In this document: positions 17,707 to 27,309 of the stretch, one piece after another
How the letters are laid out: each line of letters begins with the position of its first letter
Position numbering within the stretch: the first letter of the stretch is position 1
NCBI GenBank assembly: GCA_002426015.1
Contig: DINS01000008.1
Span: 186,001 to 250,000, forward strand
Direction of reading: 5' to 3'
DNA length: 64,000 bases
From: Flavobacteriaceae bacterium UBA5534
GTDB taxonomy: Bacteria; Bacteroidota; Bacteroidia; Flavobacteriales; Flavobacteriaceae
Made by a program: the position numbers and the translations under genes
The notes under the pieces: model-generated
Databases searched by the model: none
Seen by the model: the letters and a program-made list of their open reading frames with translations, nothing else
What the model was told of the DNA's origin: nothing

Positions 17707-18753
17707 TCAATTAAAATTAAGTTTTGAGATTCGGCCTTTGCCAGCAGCATAAGCAACACTATCGTTTAAAAATCGGATCGTATAAAACGGCTCGTCGCTT
17801 AAATGTCTCCAAGTAGCTCCCATATCACTTGAAAAATCTATACCATCAAATCCAACAGCTATCAATGATTTCGCATCACTGTTAGGAACATATTGCACAC
17901 AACTTCTGTAACCAGGTTTGTTGCCATCGGCAACCAAAGTCCAAGTTTTTCCACCATCATTTGTCACCATTTTATTGGCTTTGTTCAATTCTGGGTTTAA
18001 ATAATCGCCTCCAATTGCAAATCCATTGTTCTCATCAAAAAAATCAATCGAATATAACCCAGTGGTAGCCTCACCTTTAATTACAGGTGTTTCAAAAACT
18101 TTCCAAGTTTTTCCCTTGTCATCAGAAAATAAAACACGACTCGTCTTCCCTCCTGTTGCAATCCATACCTTATCACCAACTACAGCAATATTCGAATTGC
18201 TTGCTGCAAAGGCAGCTTCTCCTTCCTTTATTTTTGGAAGTTCATTACATGAAACTTTAGTCCAGGTCTGTCCACCATCTCGCGTAATGATTATGCTCAT
18301 ACAATCTTCAGTTGGATCACCAATGGCAATGCCTTCTCTATCATTCCAAAAAGTCATGGCATCATAGAATGCTTTCTCATTTTCTTCTTTATAGACCAAC
18401 TCCATAGTTCCATCATCACCAGTTTTAAATAACAAAGCAGGATTTGCAATACTCAACATAAAAAAATCAGTACTTGTATGTGCTATGGCTCTAAATTGCA
18501 AATCGAGACTATCATACGATTGTATCGAAGTCATCCACTCATTAGTTTTTGGATAGTAAAGTCCAAACTTGCCGTTATTGGCAGCAAATGCCAAGCTTTT
18601 ATCATTCAACAATTCAATAGCTCTAATACTTAAGGTTGAATCGTTAAGAATGTCTTTTATCTGCACAGACTTAAAAATATTTGATTCTACATTTTTCTCG
18701 TTTTTACATGACAAAAAACAGAAGGATATAAACAAGAGGGACAACAATCTCAT
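17707..18753 (-). CDS. Ycf48/BNR-like beta-propeller lipoprotein
   Basis: 348 residues from the ATG at 18753, chosen because it starts a lipoprotein signal (L-S-C, Cys16); the longer upstream reading lacks any signal. Propeller blades with BNR/Ycf48 phrases follow: I-T-R-D-G-G-Q-T-W-T-K-V, F-S-D-D-K-G-K-T-W-K-V, T-N-D-G-G-K-T-W-T-L-V and S-S-D-M-G-A-T-W-R-H-L. In cyanobacteria Ycf48 helps assemble photosystem II; the heterotroph homologues have no known job and are often annotated as oxidoreductases. Outer-membrane or periplasmic by lipidation. Divergent from rsmB. Confidence 0.8.
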   Translation of the reverse strand: MRLLSLLFISFCFLSCKNEKNVESNIFKSVQIKDILNDSTLSIRAIELLNDKSLAFAANNGKFGLYYPKTNEWMTSIQSYDSLDLQFRAIAHTSTDFFMLSIANPALLFKTGDDGTMELVYKEENEKAFYDAMTFWNDREGIAIGDPTEDCMSIIITRDGGQTWTKVSCNELPKIKEGEAAFAASNSNIAVVGDKVWIATGGKTSRVLFSDDKGKTWKVFETPVIKGEATTGLYSIDFFDENNGFAIGGDYLNPELNKANKMVTNDGGKTWTLVADGNKPGYRSCVQYVPNSDAKSLIAVGFDGIDFSSDMGATWRHLSDEPFYTIRFLNDSVAYAAGKGRISKLNFN

Positions 18754-18827
18754 AGCTAAAATTTTGAATAAATATAATCGATTTGCAATTAAAAAATAAA
18801 ACATTCGAGAATTCATCGCTTTTAATG

Positions 18828-18835
18828 TAACTTTG
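18828..18835 (+). promoter_or_regulatory. -7 promoter element of the rRNA methyltransferase gene
   Basis: TAACTTTG, a full TAnnTTTG match. Transcription would begin near 18840, which supports the ATG at 18905 over the in-frame ATG at 18833, since the latter would lie inside the promoter. Confidence 0.55.
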
Positions 18836-18904
18836 CAAGCTATTTTTTTGATGCCAAATCGAGAAGTAATCAACTTATCGACAAACATCTTAACAACAAA
18901 CAAA

Positions 18905-20119
18905 ATGAGATTACACAGAAACTTATGCTTCGCTGTTATTGATGGATTGATGCTGATTTTTAATGAAGGTCAATACGCAGACAAAGTGATTCAGCAACTA
19001 TTAAAGCGTGATAAACGTTGGGGAAGTCGTGATAGAGCTTTTGTTGCCGAAACAACTTATGACATCGTCCGTTGGAAACGTCTGTACGCAGAAATTGCAG
19101 ACGTAAAAGAACCTTTTGATAGAGACAATATCTGGCGAATGTTTGCCGTTTGGGCCACCTTAAGAGGCATTAAGTTACCTGATTGGACCTATTTTGAAAA
19201 TACGCCATTGCGAAAAATCAAAGGTAAATTTGATGAACTCTCAAAAACCCGAAAATATAGAGAATCCATTCCAGATTGGATGGACGAACTTGGTAAAAAA
19301 GAATTGGGAGATGCTGTATGGACCAAAGAAATTGCTGCTCTAAACGAACAAGCTAATGTGATTTTAAGAGTGAACACGCTTCAAACTACCAAAGAAAAAC
19401 TTCAGGCCGAATTATTTGACCAAGATATCGAAACCGAATTTTTGGCCGAGTATCCAAATGCATTGAAACTAAAGGAACGAGCAAATGTGTTCCAAACCGA
19501 ACAATTCAAGAATGGTGCGTTTGAAGTTCAGGATGCGTCTTCACAATTGGTTGCCGAATTTTTGAATGTAGAACCTGGAATGCGAGTGGTTGACGCCTGT
19601 GCAGGAGCTGGTGGAAAGACATTGCACATTGCGTCTTTAATGGAAAACAAAGGGCAAATTATTGCTTTAGATATTTATGCCAACAAACTGCACGAACTAA
19701 AGCGTAGAGCCAAACGTAATGGTGCTTTCAATATAGAAACTCGTCCTATCGAATCGACGAAAGTTATCAAAAAACTCTACGACAAAGCCGATAGGGTTTT
19801 GATAGATGCACCATGTTCAGGATTGGGCGTTTTACGTCGAAATCCAGACGCTAAATGGAAATTGCAACCAGAATTTATTGAAGAAATAAAGAAAACACAA
19901 CAAGAAATTCTACAGCAATATTCAAGAATTGTAAAACCTGGAGGACAATTGGTCTATGCTACCTGTTCCATTTTACCTTCTGAAAATCAAAAGCAAGTCG
20001 AACAATTTTTAACATCAGAATCGGGAAAAGAATTTACCTTTGTTAAAGACAAAAAAGTATTGTCGCACAAATCTGGCTTTGACGGATTTTATATGGCATT
20101 GTTAGAAAAGAAAAAATAA
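18905..20119 (+). CDS. RsmB-type 16S rRNA m5C methyltransferase
   Basis: 404 residues from the ATG at 18905 (M-R-L-H-R-N-L). The N-terminal part resembles the NusB/RsmB helical domain (R-D-K-R-W-G-S-R-D-R-A-F). The catalytic domain has the SAM-binding D-A-C-A-G-A-G-G-K-T-L-H and the two m5C cysteines: I-D-A-P-C-S-G-L-G-V (motif IV) and Y-A-T-C-S-I-L-P-S-E-N (motif VI). It methylates cytosine C5 in 16S rRNA; by analogy with E. coli RsmB the site would be C967. The endonuclease gene follows after 3 bases. Confidence 0.88.
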   Translation: MRLHRNLCFAVIDGLMLIFNEGQYADKVIQQLLKRDKRWGSRDRAFVAETTYDIVRWKRLYAEIADVKEPFDRDNIWRMFAVWATLRGIKLPDWTYFENTPLRKIKGKFDELSKTRKYRESIPDWMDELGKKELGDAVWTKEIAALNEQANVILRVNTLQTTKEKLQAELFDQDIETEFLAEYPNALKLKERANVFQTEQFKNGAFEVQDASSQLVAEFLNVEPGMRVVDACAGAGGKTLHIASLMENKGQIIALDIYANKLHELKRRAKRNGAFNIETRPIESTKVIKKLYDKADRVLIDAPCSGLGVLRRNPDAKWKLQPEFIEEIKKTQQEILQQYSRIVKPGGQLVYATCSILPSENQKQVEQFLTSESGKEFTFVKDKKVLSHKSGFDGFYMALLEKKK

Positions 20120-20122
20120 ACT

Positions 20123-21985
20123 ATGAAAAACCTTTACCTTCTTTTGGCACTTTTGGTTGCCACCACAGCTTCTGCACAAATCCCTAATGGATATTATGAT
20201 TATGCCACAGGAACTGGATACACTTTGAAGACACAATTAAGAAAAATCATTGATAATGTTGATGACCCAGAAATCAACAATTCTGTTGAAAAAACTCATC
20301 AGCCGCAAAGTTACAACTCCCTTGATGCGTTTAACGCGACATATGAATTGGATAATTATTACGAAATAAACAGTAACAAAATATTAGACATCTATTCAGA
20401 AAACCCAACAGGAGCTGATCCTTATACGTTCAATCCAGGAAGTGATGAATGTGGTAATTACAACAGCGAAGGTGATTGCTATAACAAAGAACATGTCATA
20501 CCTCAATCGGTTTTCAGTTCGCAAGCACCCATGTACAGTGATGCACATCATTTGCTACCAACCGATGGACGTGTCAATGGATTTAGAAGTAATTACCCTT
20601 TTGGACGTGTTGACAATTCGCAATTGGTATCACAAAACGGGATTACAAATCCTACGTTAAATGGTTCTAAACTTGGCAATAATCTCAACAGCGGTTATTC
20701 AGCAGGTTACACAGGGATTGTTTTTGAGCCTATTGATGAGTTTAAAGGTGACATTGCTCGTATCTATTTTTACTTTGCCACTCGATACGAAACCCAAATT
20801 AGCAGCTGGTCTGCCTATCCTATGTTTGATGGAAGCAGCAACAAGGTGTTTACCGATACATTTTTGAGTATTTTATTGACTTGGCATCAAAATGACCCTG
20901 TATCACAAAAAGAGATTGACCGAAATAATAATATCTATTCCAATCATTCACAATTGAATAGAAACCCATTTGTTGACCATCCAGAATATGCTGCCATGAT
21001 TTGGAGCACAACTCCAGATACACAAGCACCAACAACACCTACCAATCTGGTTGCTACCAACCCTTCTGACACGACTATTCAACTTAATTGGACTGCTTCT
21101 ACTGATAATGTTGCTGTTACTTCTTATGATATTTACATGAATGCTGTTTTGGCTTTCAATTCAACAACCAACGCATTTACAGTAACTGGCTTAACTCCAA
21201 ATACCAATTATTGCTTCACAGTATTGGCTAAAGATGCGGCCAATAATATGTCGGCCCAAAGCAATCAATCTTGCGAAACAACAACCAACAATGGTTCTGG
21301 TGGTGCCTGTGCTACTGAGACTTTCGAGACAATCACGACAAATTCATCTTCATATACAACAGTCAACTGGGCTGGAGATAATGGTTTGAATTGGACAGCA
21401 ACATCTGCAAGAACTGACCAAACCATTACTGGGAAAGCACTTGTTTTAGATGTAAGAGGCTCAACAAATGGAGTAATGACATCGCCAGCTATTTCTGGAG
21501 GTATTGCAAGCCTCACAGTAAAAACGCAACGTAAATTTGGTGGAGCAACTGGCTCTTTGAGTCTTTATGTCAACGATCAACTAAAAGGATCCATTCCTTA
21601 CGATGACACCGTTATAACCACGACCATACCCAATATTAATGTTGAAGGTAGTGTTATCATAAAAATAACCGAAGACACTGTTGATGGAGACCGAGTTGCC
21701 ATTGATGATTTATCATGGACTTGTTATTCTCCTTTGAGTGTAGATGAATTTGATTTAACATCAATAAAAGTCTATCCAAACCCAGTAAATAACACCTTGC
21801 ATATTCGTTTACATACTGCAACCGAAACGTCTCTGGAGATTTATAATGTTTTGGGAAGTCGCGTGTTGAGCAAAACGATTCAAGAGTCTGGTACTATTCA
21901 ACTTGATGGTTTACAACAAGGTTTGTATATCCTAAAAATCACACAAGGCAATACAACAATAAGCAAAAAACTAATTAAAAATTAA
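20123..21985 (+). CDS. T9SS-exported endonuclease I with fibronectin III domain
   Basis: 620 residues. Signal peptide 1-18; endonuclease I domain at about 20-295 with the His-Me finger residues in C-Y-N-K-E-H-V-I-P-Q (His124) and D-A-H-H-L-L-P-T-D-G-R-V-N and the usual R-S-N-Y-P-F-G; a fibronectin type III domain (about 299-390); a beta-sandwich (about 395-535); and a C-terminal Por secretion sorting domain (about 545-620, V-Y-P-N-P-V-N-N ... G-L-Y-I-L-K-I). It should be exported through the type IX system and degrade extracellular DNA or RNA for nutrients. Read 3 bases after the methyltransferase gene, with a clear terminator behind it. Confidence 0.92.
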   Translation: MKNLYLLLALLVATTASAQIPNGYYDYATGTGYTLKTQLRKIIDNVDDPEINNSVEKTHQPQSYNSLDAFNATYELDNYYEINSNKILDIYSENPTGADPYTFNPGSDECGNYNSEGDCYNKEHVIPQSVFSSQAPMYSDAHHLLPTDGRVNGFRSNYPFGRVDNSQLVSQNGITNPTLNGSKLGNNLNSGYSAGYTGIVFEPIDEFKGDIARIYFYFATRYETQISSWSAYPMFDGSSNKVFTDTFLSILLTWHQNDPVSQKEIDRNNNIYSNHSQLNRNPFVDHPEYAAMIWSTTPDTQAPTTPTNLVATNPSDTTIQLNWTASTDNVAVTSYDIYMNAVLAFNSTTNAFTVTGLTPNTNYCFTVLAKDAANNMSAQSNQSCETTTNNGSGGACATETFETITTNSSSYTTVNWAGDNGLNWTATSARTDQTITGKALVLDVRGSTNGVMTSPAISGGIASLTVKTQRKFGGATGSLSLYVNDQLKGSIPYDDTVITTTIPNINVEGSVIIKITEDTVDGDRVAIDDLSWTCYSPLSVDEFDLTSIKVYPNPVNNTLHIRLHTATETSLEIYNVLGSRVLSKTIQESGTIQLDGLQQGLYILKITQGNTTISKKLIKN

Positions 21986-22009
21986 AGCGGCTTTCGAGTC
22001 GCTTTTTTT
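21985..22009 (+). terminator. Terminator with UUCG tetraloop
   Basis: AAGCGGCT, loop TTCG, AGTCGCTT (one G-U pair) and a T run. It begins at the stop codon of the endonuclease gene. Confidence 0.88.
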
Positions 22010-22079
22010 ATGTTCAAAACCTCGTGAATAACTCTAAATTTTCCTTTAGATATTTAGATGAAAATACGTTGAAAAAAAG

Positions 22080-22087
22080 TAAATTTG
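22080..22087 (+). promoter_or_regulatory. -7 promoter element of purL
   Basis: TAAATTTG fits TAnnTTTG. It supports the purL start at 22121 (about 33 bases of leader) over an in-frame ATG at 22085 that lies inside the element. Confidence 0.5.
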
Positions 22088-22120
22088 CACTTTCAATTCA
22101 ACACTACAAACTCATACATA

Positions 22121-25100
22121 ATGATTCATTTCTTTGGAAACACAAACAGCAAGATATTTGCTGTTCAAACAACAAAAGAATTATCAACTGAAACCATCTC
22201 TAAATTAGTATGGTTATTTGGCAACCAACCAAAAATAGAACAAGCATCACTCGATGCTTTTTTTGTTGGTCCTCGTGCAGCAATGATAACGCCTTGGAGT
22301 ACCAATGCTGTTGAGATTACTCAAAACATGGGAATTGAAGGTATCATTCGTATTGAAGAATTTAAAGCAGTAACCGAAGATTTTAAAGGTTATGACCCAA
22401 TGATTTCAGAAAAATACAAAGGGTTAAACCAAGAATCATTCACAATAAACATTCACCCAGAAGCCATATTAGAAATCGATGATATTTCAGCTTATAACCA
22501 AAAAGAAGGTTTAGCATTAAGCGACGAAGAAATAAACTATTTGGAAGGTGTTGCAAAAAAAATAGGGAGAAAATTAACCGACTCTGAAGTGTTTGGGTTT
22601 TCACAAGTCAATTCAGAACACTGTCGTCATAAAATCTTTAACGGAACCTTTGTGATTGATGGCGTAGAAAAGCCAACATCGCTTTTCAAAATGATTAAAG
22701 AAACATCCAAACAACATCCTAACGATATTGTTTCAGCATATAAAGATAACGTGGCATTTATAAAAGGCCCAAGAGTTGAACAATTTGCTCCAAAAACTGC
22801 TGACAAACCTGACTTTTATCAAACAGAAGAATTCGATTCTGTAATTTCTTTAAAAGCAGAAACACATAATTTCCCTACTACTGTTGAGCCTTTTAATGGT
22901 GCAGCAACAGGTTCTGGCGGAGAGATTAGAGACAGACTTGCAGGAGGAAAAGGCTCATTACCACTAGCAGGAACTGCTGTGTACATGACCTCTTATTCTC
23001 GTTTAGAAGAAAATCGTCCTTGGGAACAAAAAATGGAAGCACGTCCTTGGTTATACCAAACACCAATGGATATCTTAATAAAAGCAAGCAATGGAGCATC
23101 AGACTTTGGAAACAAATTTGGTCAACCCTTAATTTGTGGTTCTGTATTAACTTTTGAGCACGAACAAGATGCTCGTAAATTAGGCTTCGATAAAGTGATA
23201 ATGCAAGCTGGTGGAATTGGTTATGGTAAAGCAGACCAAGCACTTAAAGACAAACCAAAAGTTGGCGATAAAATCGTTATTCTTGGTGGTGAAAACTACC
23301 GAATAGGAATGGGAGGCGCTGCTGTTTCGTCTGCAGATACAGGAGAATTTTCAACTGGAATAGAACTTAACGCTGTTCAACGTTCAAACCCAGAAATGCA
23401 AAAACGTGCTGCCAATGCAGTACGTGGAATGGTAGAAAGTGATGAAAATTTTATCGTGTCTATTCACGATCATGGCGCTGGTGGACATTTAAATTGCTTA
23501 TCTGAATTAGTTGAAGATACTGGTGGACATATCAATTTAGATAAATTACCTGTTGGAGATCCAACATTATCTGCTAAAGAAATTATTGGTAACGAATCTC
23601 AAGAGCGCATGGGATTAGTTATTGCCGAAAAACATTTAGATACTTTAAATCGTATTGCTGAACGTGAACGTTCTCCTATGTACACGGTTGGTGATGTTAC
23701 AGGTAACCAACGTTTTACTTTTGAATCTAAAACCAAAGGTGACAAACCAATGGATTTAGCATTAGAAGATATGTTTGGAAGTTCTCCAAAAACCATTATG
23801 ACAGATACTACTGTTGACAGAAATTATGGTGGAATCTCTTACGACACAAATAAGTTTTACGACTATTTAGACCAATTATTACAGTTAGAAGCTGTTGCTT
23901 GTAAAGACTGGTTAACTAACAAAGTAGATCGTTGTGTTGGTGGTAAAGTTGCTAAACAACAATGCGCTGGACCATTGCAATTACCATTAAATAATGTTGG
24001 AGTGATGGCTTTAGATTATAAAGGTAAAGAAGGTATTGCAACGTCTATTGGACATGCTCCAATTTCAGGGTTAATCAATCCTACTGCTGGTAGTAGAAAT
24101 GCAATTACCGAAGCATTAACAAATATTATCTGGGCACCTTTAAAAGATGGTTTACAATCGGTTTCATTATCTGCAAACTGGATGTGGCCTTGTAAAAATG
24201 AAGGTGAAGATGCTCGTTTATATGAAGCTGTACAAGCAGTCTCTGAATATGCAATAGATTTAGGAATCAATGTCCCAACAGGTAAAGACTCTTTATCTAT
24301 GAAACAGAAATATCCTAACGAAGAAGTGATTTCTCCAGGTACAGTAATTATTTCTGCTGCTGCAAACTGCAATGATATCACTAAAGTTGTTGAGCCTGTT
24401 TTTCAAAAGGATTCAGGACCTATTTATTACATAAATTTATCTCAAGATGATTTTAAATTAGGAGGAAGTTCGTTTGCTCAAATAATGAATAAAATTGGAA
24501 ACGATACGCCTACAATTACTAATTCTAGCTTTGTAAAATCTACATTTAATGTCATTCAGCAATTAATTAAAGATGATAAAATTGTTGCAGGACATGATGT
24601 TGCTTCAGGAGGTTTAATTACTACGCTTTTAGAAATGTGCTTTGCTGATACAAATCTTGGAGCAGAATTAGATATTACTGCATTAAATCAAAAAGACTCC
24701 TTTAAAATTCTATTTGCTGAAAACGCTGGAATCGTTTTTCAGGCAAAAGACAATTCCATAGAAAATATATTAACTAAATCTAATGTTGACTTTTTCAACA
24801 TAGGTAAAGTTGTTGAAGGTGACACGTTAAGCGTGATTAATCACAATGAAGTCTTTACAATGACAGTATCTCGTTTAAGAGATATGTGGTTTAAAACCTC
24901 TTTCCTACTCGACCAAAAACAAACAGCTAATGGTTTAGCAAAAGACCGTTTTGATAATTATAAAAATCAACCTTTACAATATACGCTTCCAAATCATTTT
25001 ACAGGAAAACTACCAGTAATTGATTCAAATAAACCAAAACCCAAAGCAGCCATTATTCGTGAAAAAGGTTCTAATTCTGAACGCGAAATGGCAAACGCCA

Positions 25101-25783
25101 TGTATTTAGCAGGTTTTGATGTTAAAGATGTTCATATGACAGACTTAATTTCTGGTCGTGAAACGTTAGAAGATATACAGTTTATTGGTGCTGTTGGTGG
25201 ATTTTCAAATAGTGATGTTTTGGGTTCTGCAAAAGGTTGGGCTGGAGCATTTTTATATAATGAAAAAGCAAATACCGCTTTAAAGAATTTCTTTAAAAGA
25301 GAAGACACGCTTTCTGTTGGTATTTGTAACGGTTGCCAATTATTTATGGAATTAGAAGTTATTAATCCAGAACACCAAGTTCATGGAAAAATGACGTATA
25401 ACGATTCGCACAAACACGAAAGTGCATTTACTTCTGTAAAAGTGCAAGAGAATAATTCAGTAATGCTATCAACTTTAGCAGGAACTACTTTGGGTGTTTG
25501 GATAAGTCATGGCGAAGGAAAGTTTAAACTTCCGCTAGAAGAAAATAAATATAATATAGTAGCAAAATATGGCTATGAAGGCTATCCTCACAATCCAAAT
25601 GGCTCAGACTTTAATACTGCTATGATGTGTGATACAACAGGAAGGCATTTAGTAACGATGCCTCATATTGAGCGTTCCACCTTTCAATGGAATTGGGCAA
25701 ACTATCCAAAAGACAGAAAAGACGAAGTATCCCCTTGGCTGGAAGCATTTGTGAATGCTCGCAAATGGCTGGAAAACAAATAA
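22121..25783 (+). CDS. purL: Phosphoribosylformylglycinamidine synthase, single-chain
   Basis: About 1220 residues from ATG 22121, a normal size for the large single-chain FGAR amidotransferase. Domains in order: PurS-like N-terminus; linker with F-G-F-S-Q-V-N-S-E-H-C-R-H; two AIRS-like ATP-binding halves (K-A-E-T-H-N-F-P-T-T-V-E-P-F and, in the second, G-H-D-V-A-S-G-G-L); and a C-terminal class I glutaminase with the nucleophile in G-I-C-N-G-C-Q near residue 1070 and H-G-E-G-K-F. It catalyses ATP- and glutamine-dependent conversion of FGAR to FGAM, step 4 of purine synthesis. No other pur genes lie nearby. Confidence 0.96.
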   Translation: MIHFFGNTNSKIFAVQTTKELSTETISKLVWLFGNQPKIEQASLDAFFVGPRAAMITPWSTNAVEITQNMGIEGIIRIEEFKAVTEDFKGYDPMISEKYKGLNQESFTINIHPEAILEIDDISAYNQKEGLALSDEEINYLEGVAKKIGRKLTDSEVFGFSQVNSEHCRHKIFNGTFVIDGVEKPTSLFKMIKETSKQHPNDIVSAYKDNVAFIKGPRVEQFAPKTADKPDFYQTEEFDSVISLKAETHNFPTTVEPFNGAATGSGGEIRDRLAGGKGSLPLAGTAVYMTSYSRLEENRPWEQKMEARPWLYQTPMDILIKASNGASDFGNKFGQPLICGSVLTFEHEQDARKLGFDKVIMQAGGIGYGKADQALKDKPKVGDKIVILGGENYRIGMGGAAVSSADTGEFSTGIELNAVQRSNPEMQKRAANAVRGMVESDENFIVSIHDHGAGGHLNCLSELVEDTGGHINLDKLPVGDPTLSAKEIIGNESQERMGLVIAEKHLDTLNRIAERERSPMYTVGDVTGNQRFTFESKTKGDKPMDLALEDMFGSSPKTIMTDTTVDRNYGGISYDTNKFYDYLDQLLQLEAVACKDWLTNKVDRCVGGKVAKQQCAGPLQLPLNNVGVMALDYKGKEGIATSIGHAPISGLINPTAGSRNAITEALTNIIWAPLKDGLQSVSLSANWMWPCKNEGEDARLYEAVQAVSEYAIDLGINVPTGKDSLSMKQKYPNEEVISPGTVIISAAANCNDITKVVEPVFQKDSGPIYYINLSQDDFKLGGSSFAQIMNKIGNDTPTITNSSFVKSTFNVIQQLIKDDKIVAGHDVASGGLITTLLEMCFADTNLGAELDITALNQKDSFKILFAENAGIVFQAKDNSIENILTKSNVDFFNIGKVVEGDTLSVINHNEVFTMTVSRLRDMWFKTSFLLDQKQTANGLAKDRFDNYKNQPLQYTLPNHFTGKLPVIDSNKPKPKAAIIREKGSNSEREMANAMYLAGFDVKDVHMTDLISGRETLEDIQFIGAVGGFSNSDVLGSAKGWAGAFLYNEKANTALKNFFKREDTLSVGICNGCQLFMELEVINPEHQVHGKMTYNDSHKHESAFTSVKVQENNSVMLSTLAGTTLGVWISHGEGKFKLPLEENKYNIVAKYGYEGYPHNPNGSDFNTAMMCDTTGRHLVTMPHIERSTFQWNWANYPKDRKDEVSPWLEAFVNARKWLENK

Positions 25784-25786
25784 GTA

Positions 25787-25820
25787 AAAATACATCTAAA
25801 AAAAGGATGCATTTTTTATA
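25787..25820 (+). terminator. Probable terminator of purL
   Basis: AAAATACATC can pair with GATGCATTTT with one A-C mismatch across a nine-base loop, and a T run follows. Weaker than the other terminators here. Confidence 0.5.
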
Positions 25821-25902
25821 TAAAAACACACTAGATTTTGTAAGAGTTATCTTGTTTTGTATTAAATTTCATTAAGGATATCACAATTATCCAATTCATA
25901 AT

Positions 25903-26664
25903 ATGAGTAATGAAATTAATAAACTCAAGAATGTTTGGGATGAAGGAAAAAAAACAGCTGTTCAAAACACCAAACTTCCACAATTAAACTTTGAAGAATT
26001 AATTAGCTCAATTATTAGTGTTGGTCCTTTTTACTATTATATAATAGATTTTTTCGACATGTCACTATCTAACGTAAGTCAATCTATATATGACATACAT
26101 GGTTTTGACCCTAATACGGTAACTTTTGATGATATATTAAGAAGTATTCACCCAGATGATATAGAGTTTGTATCTCAAGCTGAAGCTGCTAATATTGACT
26201 TTTTATATAAAAACATTGGAAAAGAAAACATACTAAATTATAAAACAAATTTCTCTTTTCGAAGTAGAATGAAAAACGGCAACTATGAGTTGCTAAATCA
26301 TCAAGCTATTATTCTTACTGTTGATGAGTCTGGTCGTTTTGGTAAATCATTAAACATACACACCTGTATAGATCATTTAACTAAAATTAATACCAACCAA
26401 ATTTCTTTAATAGGACTTAATGGTTTTCCGTCTTATATGAATATAGATATAGTGCCAAATTTTGGGCACTACATTACTTACACCAAACGCGAAATAGAAA
26501 TTATTAAATGTATTTCTGAAGGGTATTCAAACAAAAAAATTGCCGAAAACCTACATATTAGCGAAGGAACTGTAAAAAAACACCGTAATAATATCAACAA
26601 AAAATCGGGCTGTAAAAACTCGGTAGAATTGATTAACAAAACCATACTGCAAGGGCTTATATAG
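25903..26664 (+). CDS. PAS-like/LuxR-type transcriptional regulator
   Basis: 253 residues. The N-terminal two thirds resemble a PAS/PAC sensor (V-S-Q-S-I-Y-D-I-H-G-F-D-P, then I-H-P-D-D-I-E-F-V near 85-95). The C-terminal 60 residues are a LuxR/NarL HTH: L-T/Y-T-K-R-E-I-E-I-I-K-C-I-S-E-G-Y-S-N-K-K-I-A, then H-I-S-E-G-T-V-K-K-H-R-N-N-I. It lacks a receiver domain, so it probably senses a small molecule or acts constitutively. It stands alone in front of the secreted-protein cluster 115 bases downstream, which it might control. Confidence 0.85.
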   Translation: MSNEINKLKNVWDEGKKTAVQNTKLPQLNFEELISSIISVGPFYYYIIDFFDMSLSNVSQSIYDIHGFDPNTVTFDDILRSIHPDDIEFVSQAEAANIDFLYKNIGKENILNYKTNFSFRSRMKNGNYELLNHQAIILTVDESGRFGKSLNIHTCIDHLTKINTNQISLIGLNGFPSYMNIDIVPNFGHYITYTKREIEIIKCISEGYSNKKIAENLHISEGTVKKHRNNINKKSGCKNSVELINKTILQGLI

Positions 26665-26779
26665 TTTCTCACAACTAAAATACGCACTTATAGGTATTGT
26701 TTTCTGTAAGAATTTTGATGTTATTTGTTTAACAACCAACTTTAATTGTGCTTTTAATACTTAATAATTAGAATTATAG

Positions 26780-27307
26780 ATGAGCAAACCTCTTTCATGT
26801 CTTTTACCTATTAGCCAAAAACCGATCTTATTGTTGATTCTTATCTGTTCTTTCTGGACGATATGGAGTACAGCTCAAAATAACGAACCTCTCATAGGCC
26901 ATTGGGAACTACAAAAAATAAGCTTTAAGAAAACGGCTGTCAATAGTTCCGAAAAAAATAAAGAACAACTTCTTGACATTTTTAAAGCTGCTTTGTATGA
27001 CCAACTTACAAACGAGCAACAATCAACCCTTGAAGATTTAGAATGGACCAACTCAGAAGCCGGGTTACTTCTTGACAAATATTACCTGACCTCATTAGAA
27101 TTTAAGCCTAACAGGGCTTTTTACAATACGTCAATAGATTCTGAAAAATCACTCTCTGGAGAATATTTGTTAGATAAAAAAAAGCTCCTTATGGAATGGG
27201 AAACAGCAGAGAAGATCAACTTTAAAGTTTTAAAAAATAGTGCTACAGAACTCATTTTAAAAGACACCAAATTGAAAATTACCTATTATTTTATTAAATC
27301 AAATTAA
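26780..27307 (+). CDS. Secreted lipocalin-like protein
   Basis: 175 residues with a long signal sequence (hydrophobic 16-32, ending S-T-A before QNN). After it comes I-G-H-W-E-L-Q-K-I-S-F, the opening typical of lipocalin-like domains of Bacteroidota (GxW), then beta strands such as L-T-S-L-E-F-K-P-N-R-A-F-Y and G-E-Y-L-L-D-K-K-K-L-L-M-E-W. Probably an envelope protein binding a hydrophobic ligand or a structural barrel; nothing specific can be said. First of five secreted-protein genes spaced by 2-44 bases. Confidence 0.6.
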   Translation: MSKPLSCLLPISQKPILLLILICSFWTIWSTAQNNEPLIGHWELQKISFKKTAVNSSEKNKEQLLDIFKAALYDQLTNEQQSTLEDLEWTNSEAGLLLDKYYLTSLEFKPNRAFYNTSIDSEKSLSGEYLLDKKKLLMEWETAEKINFKVLKNSATELILKDTKLKITYYFIKSN

Positions 27308-27309
27308 CT

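Noticed and set aside
18833..18904. Upstream in-frame extension of the rRNA methyltransferase
   Set aside because: It overlaps the -7 promoter element and adds residues with no family character.
24016..24381. Open frame of 121 codons antisense to purL
   Set aside because: It mirrors a conserved purL coding stretch and has no promoter, signal or family resemblance.
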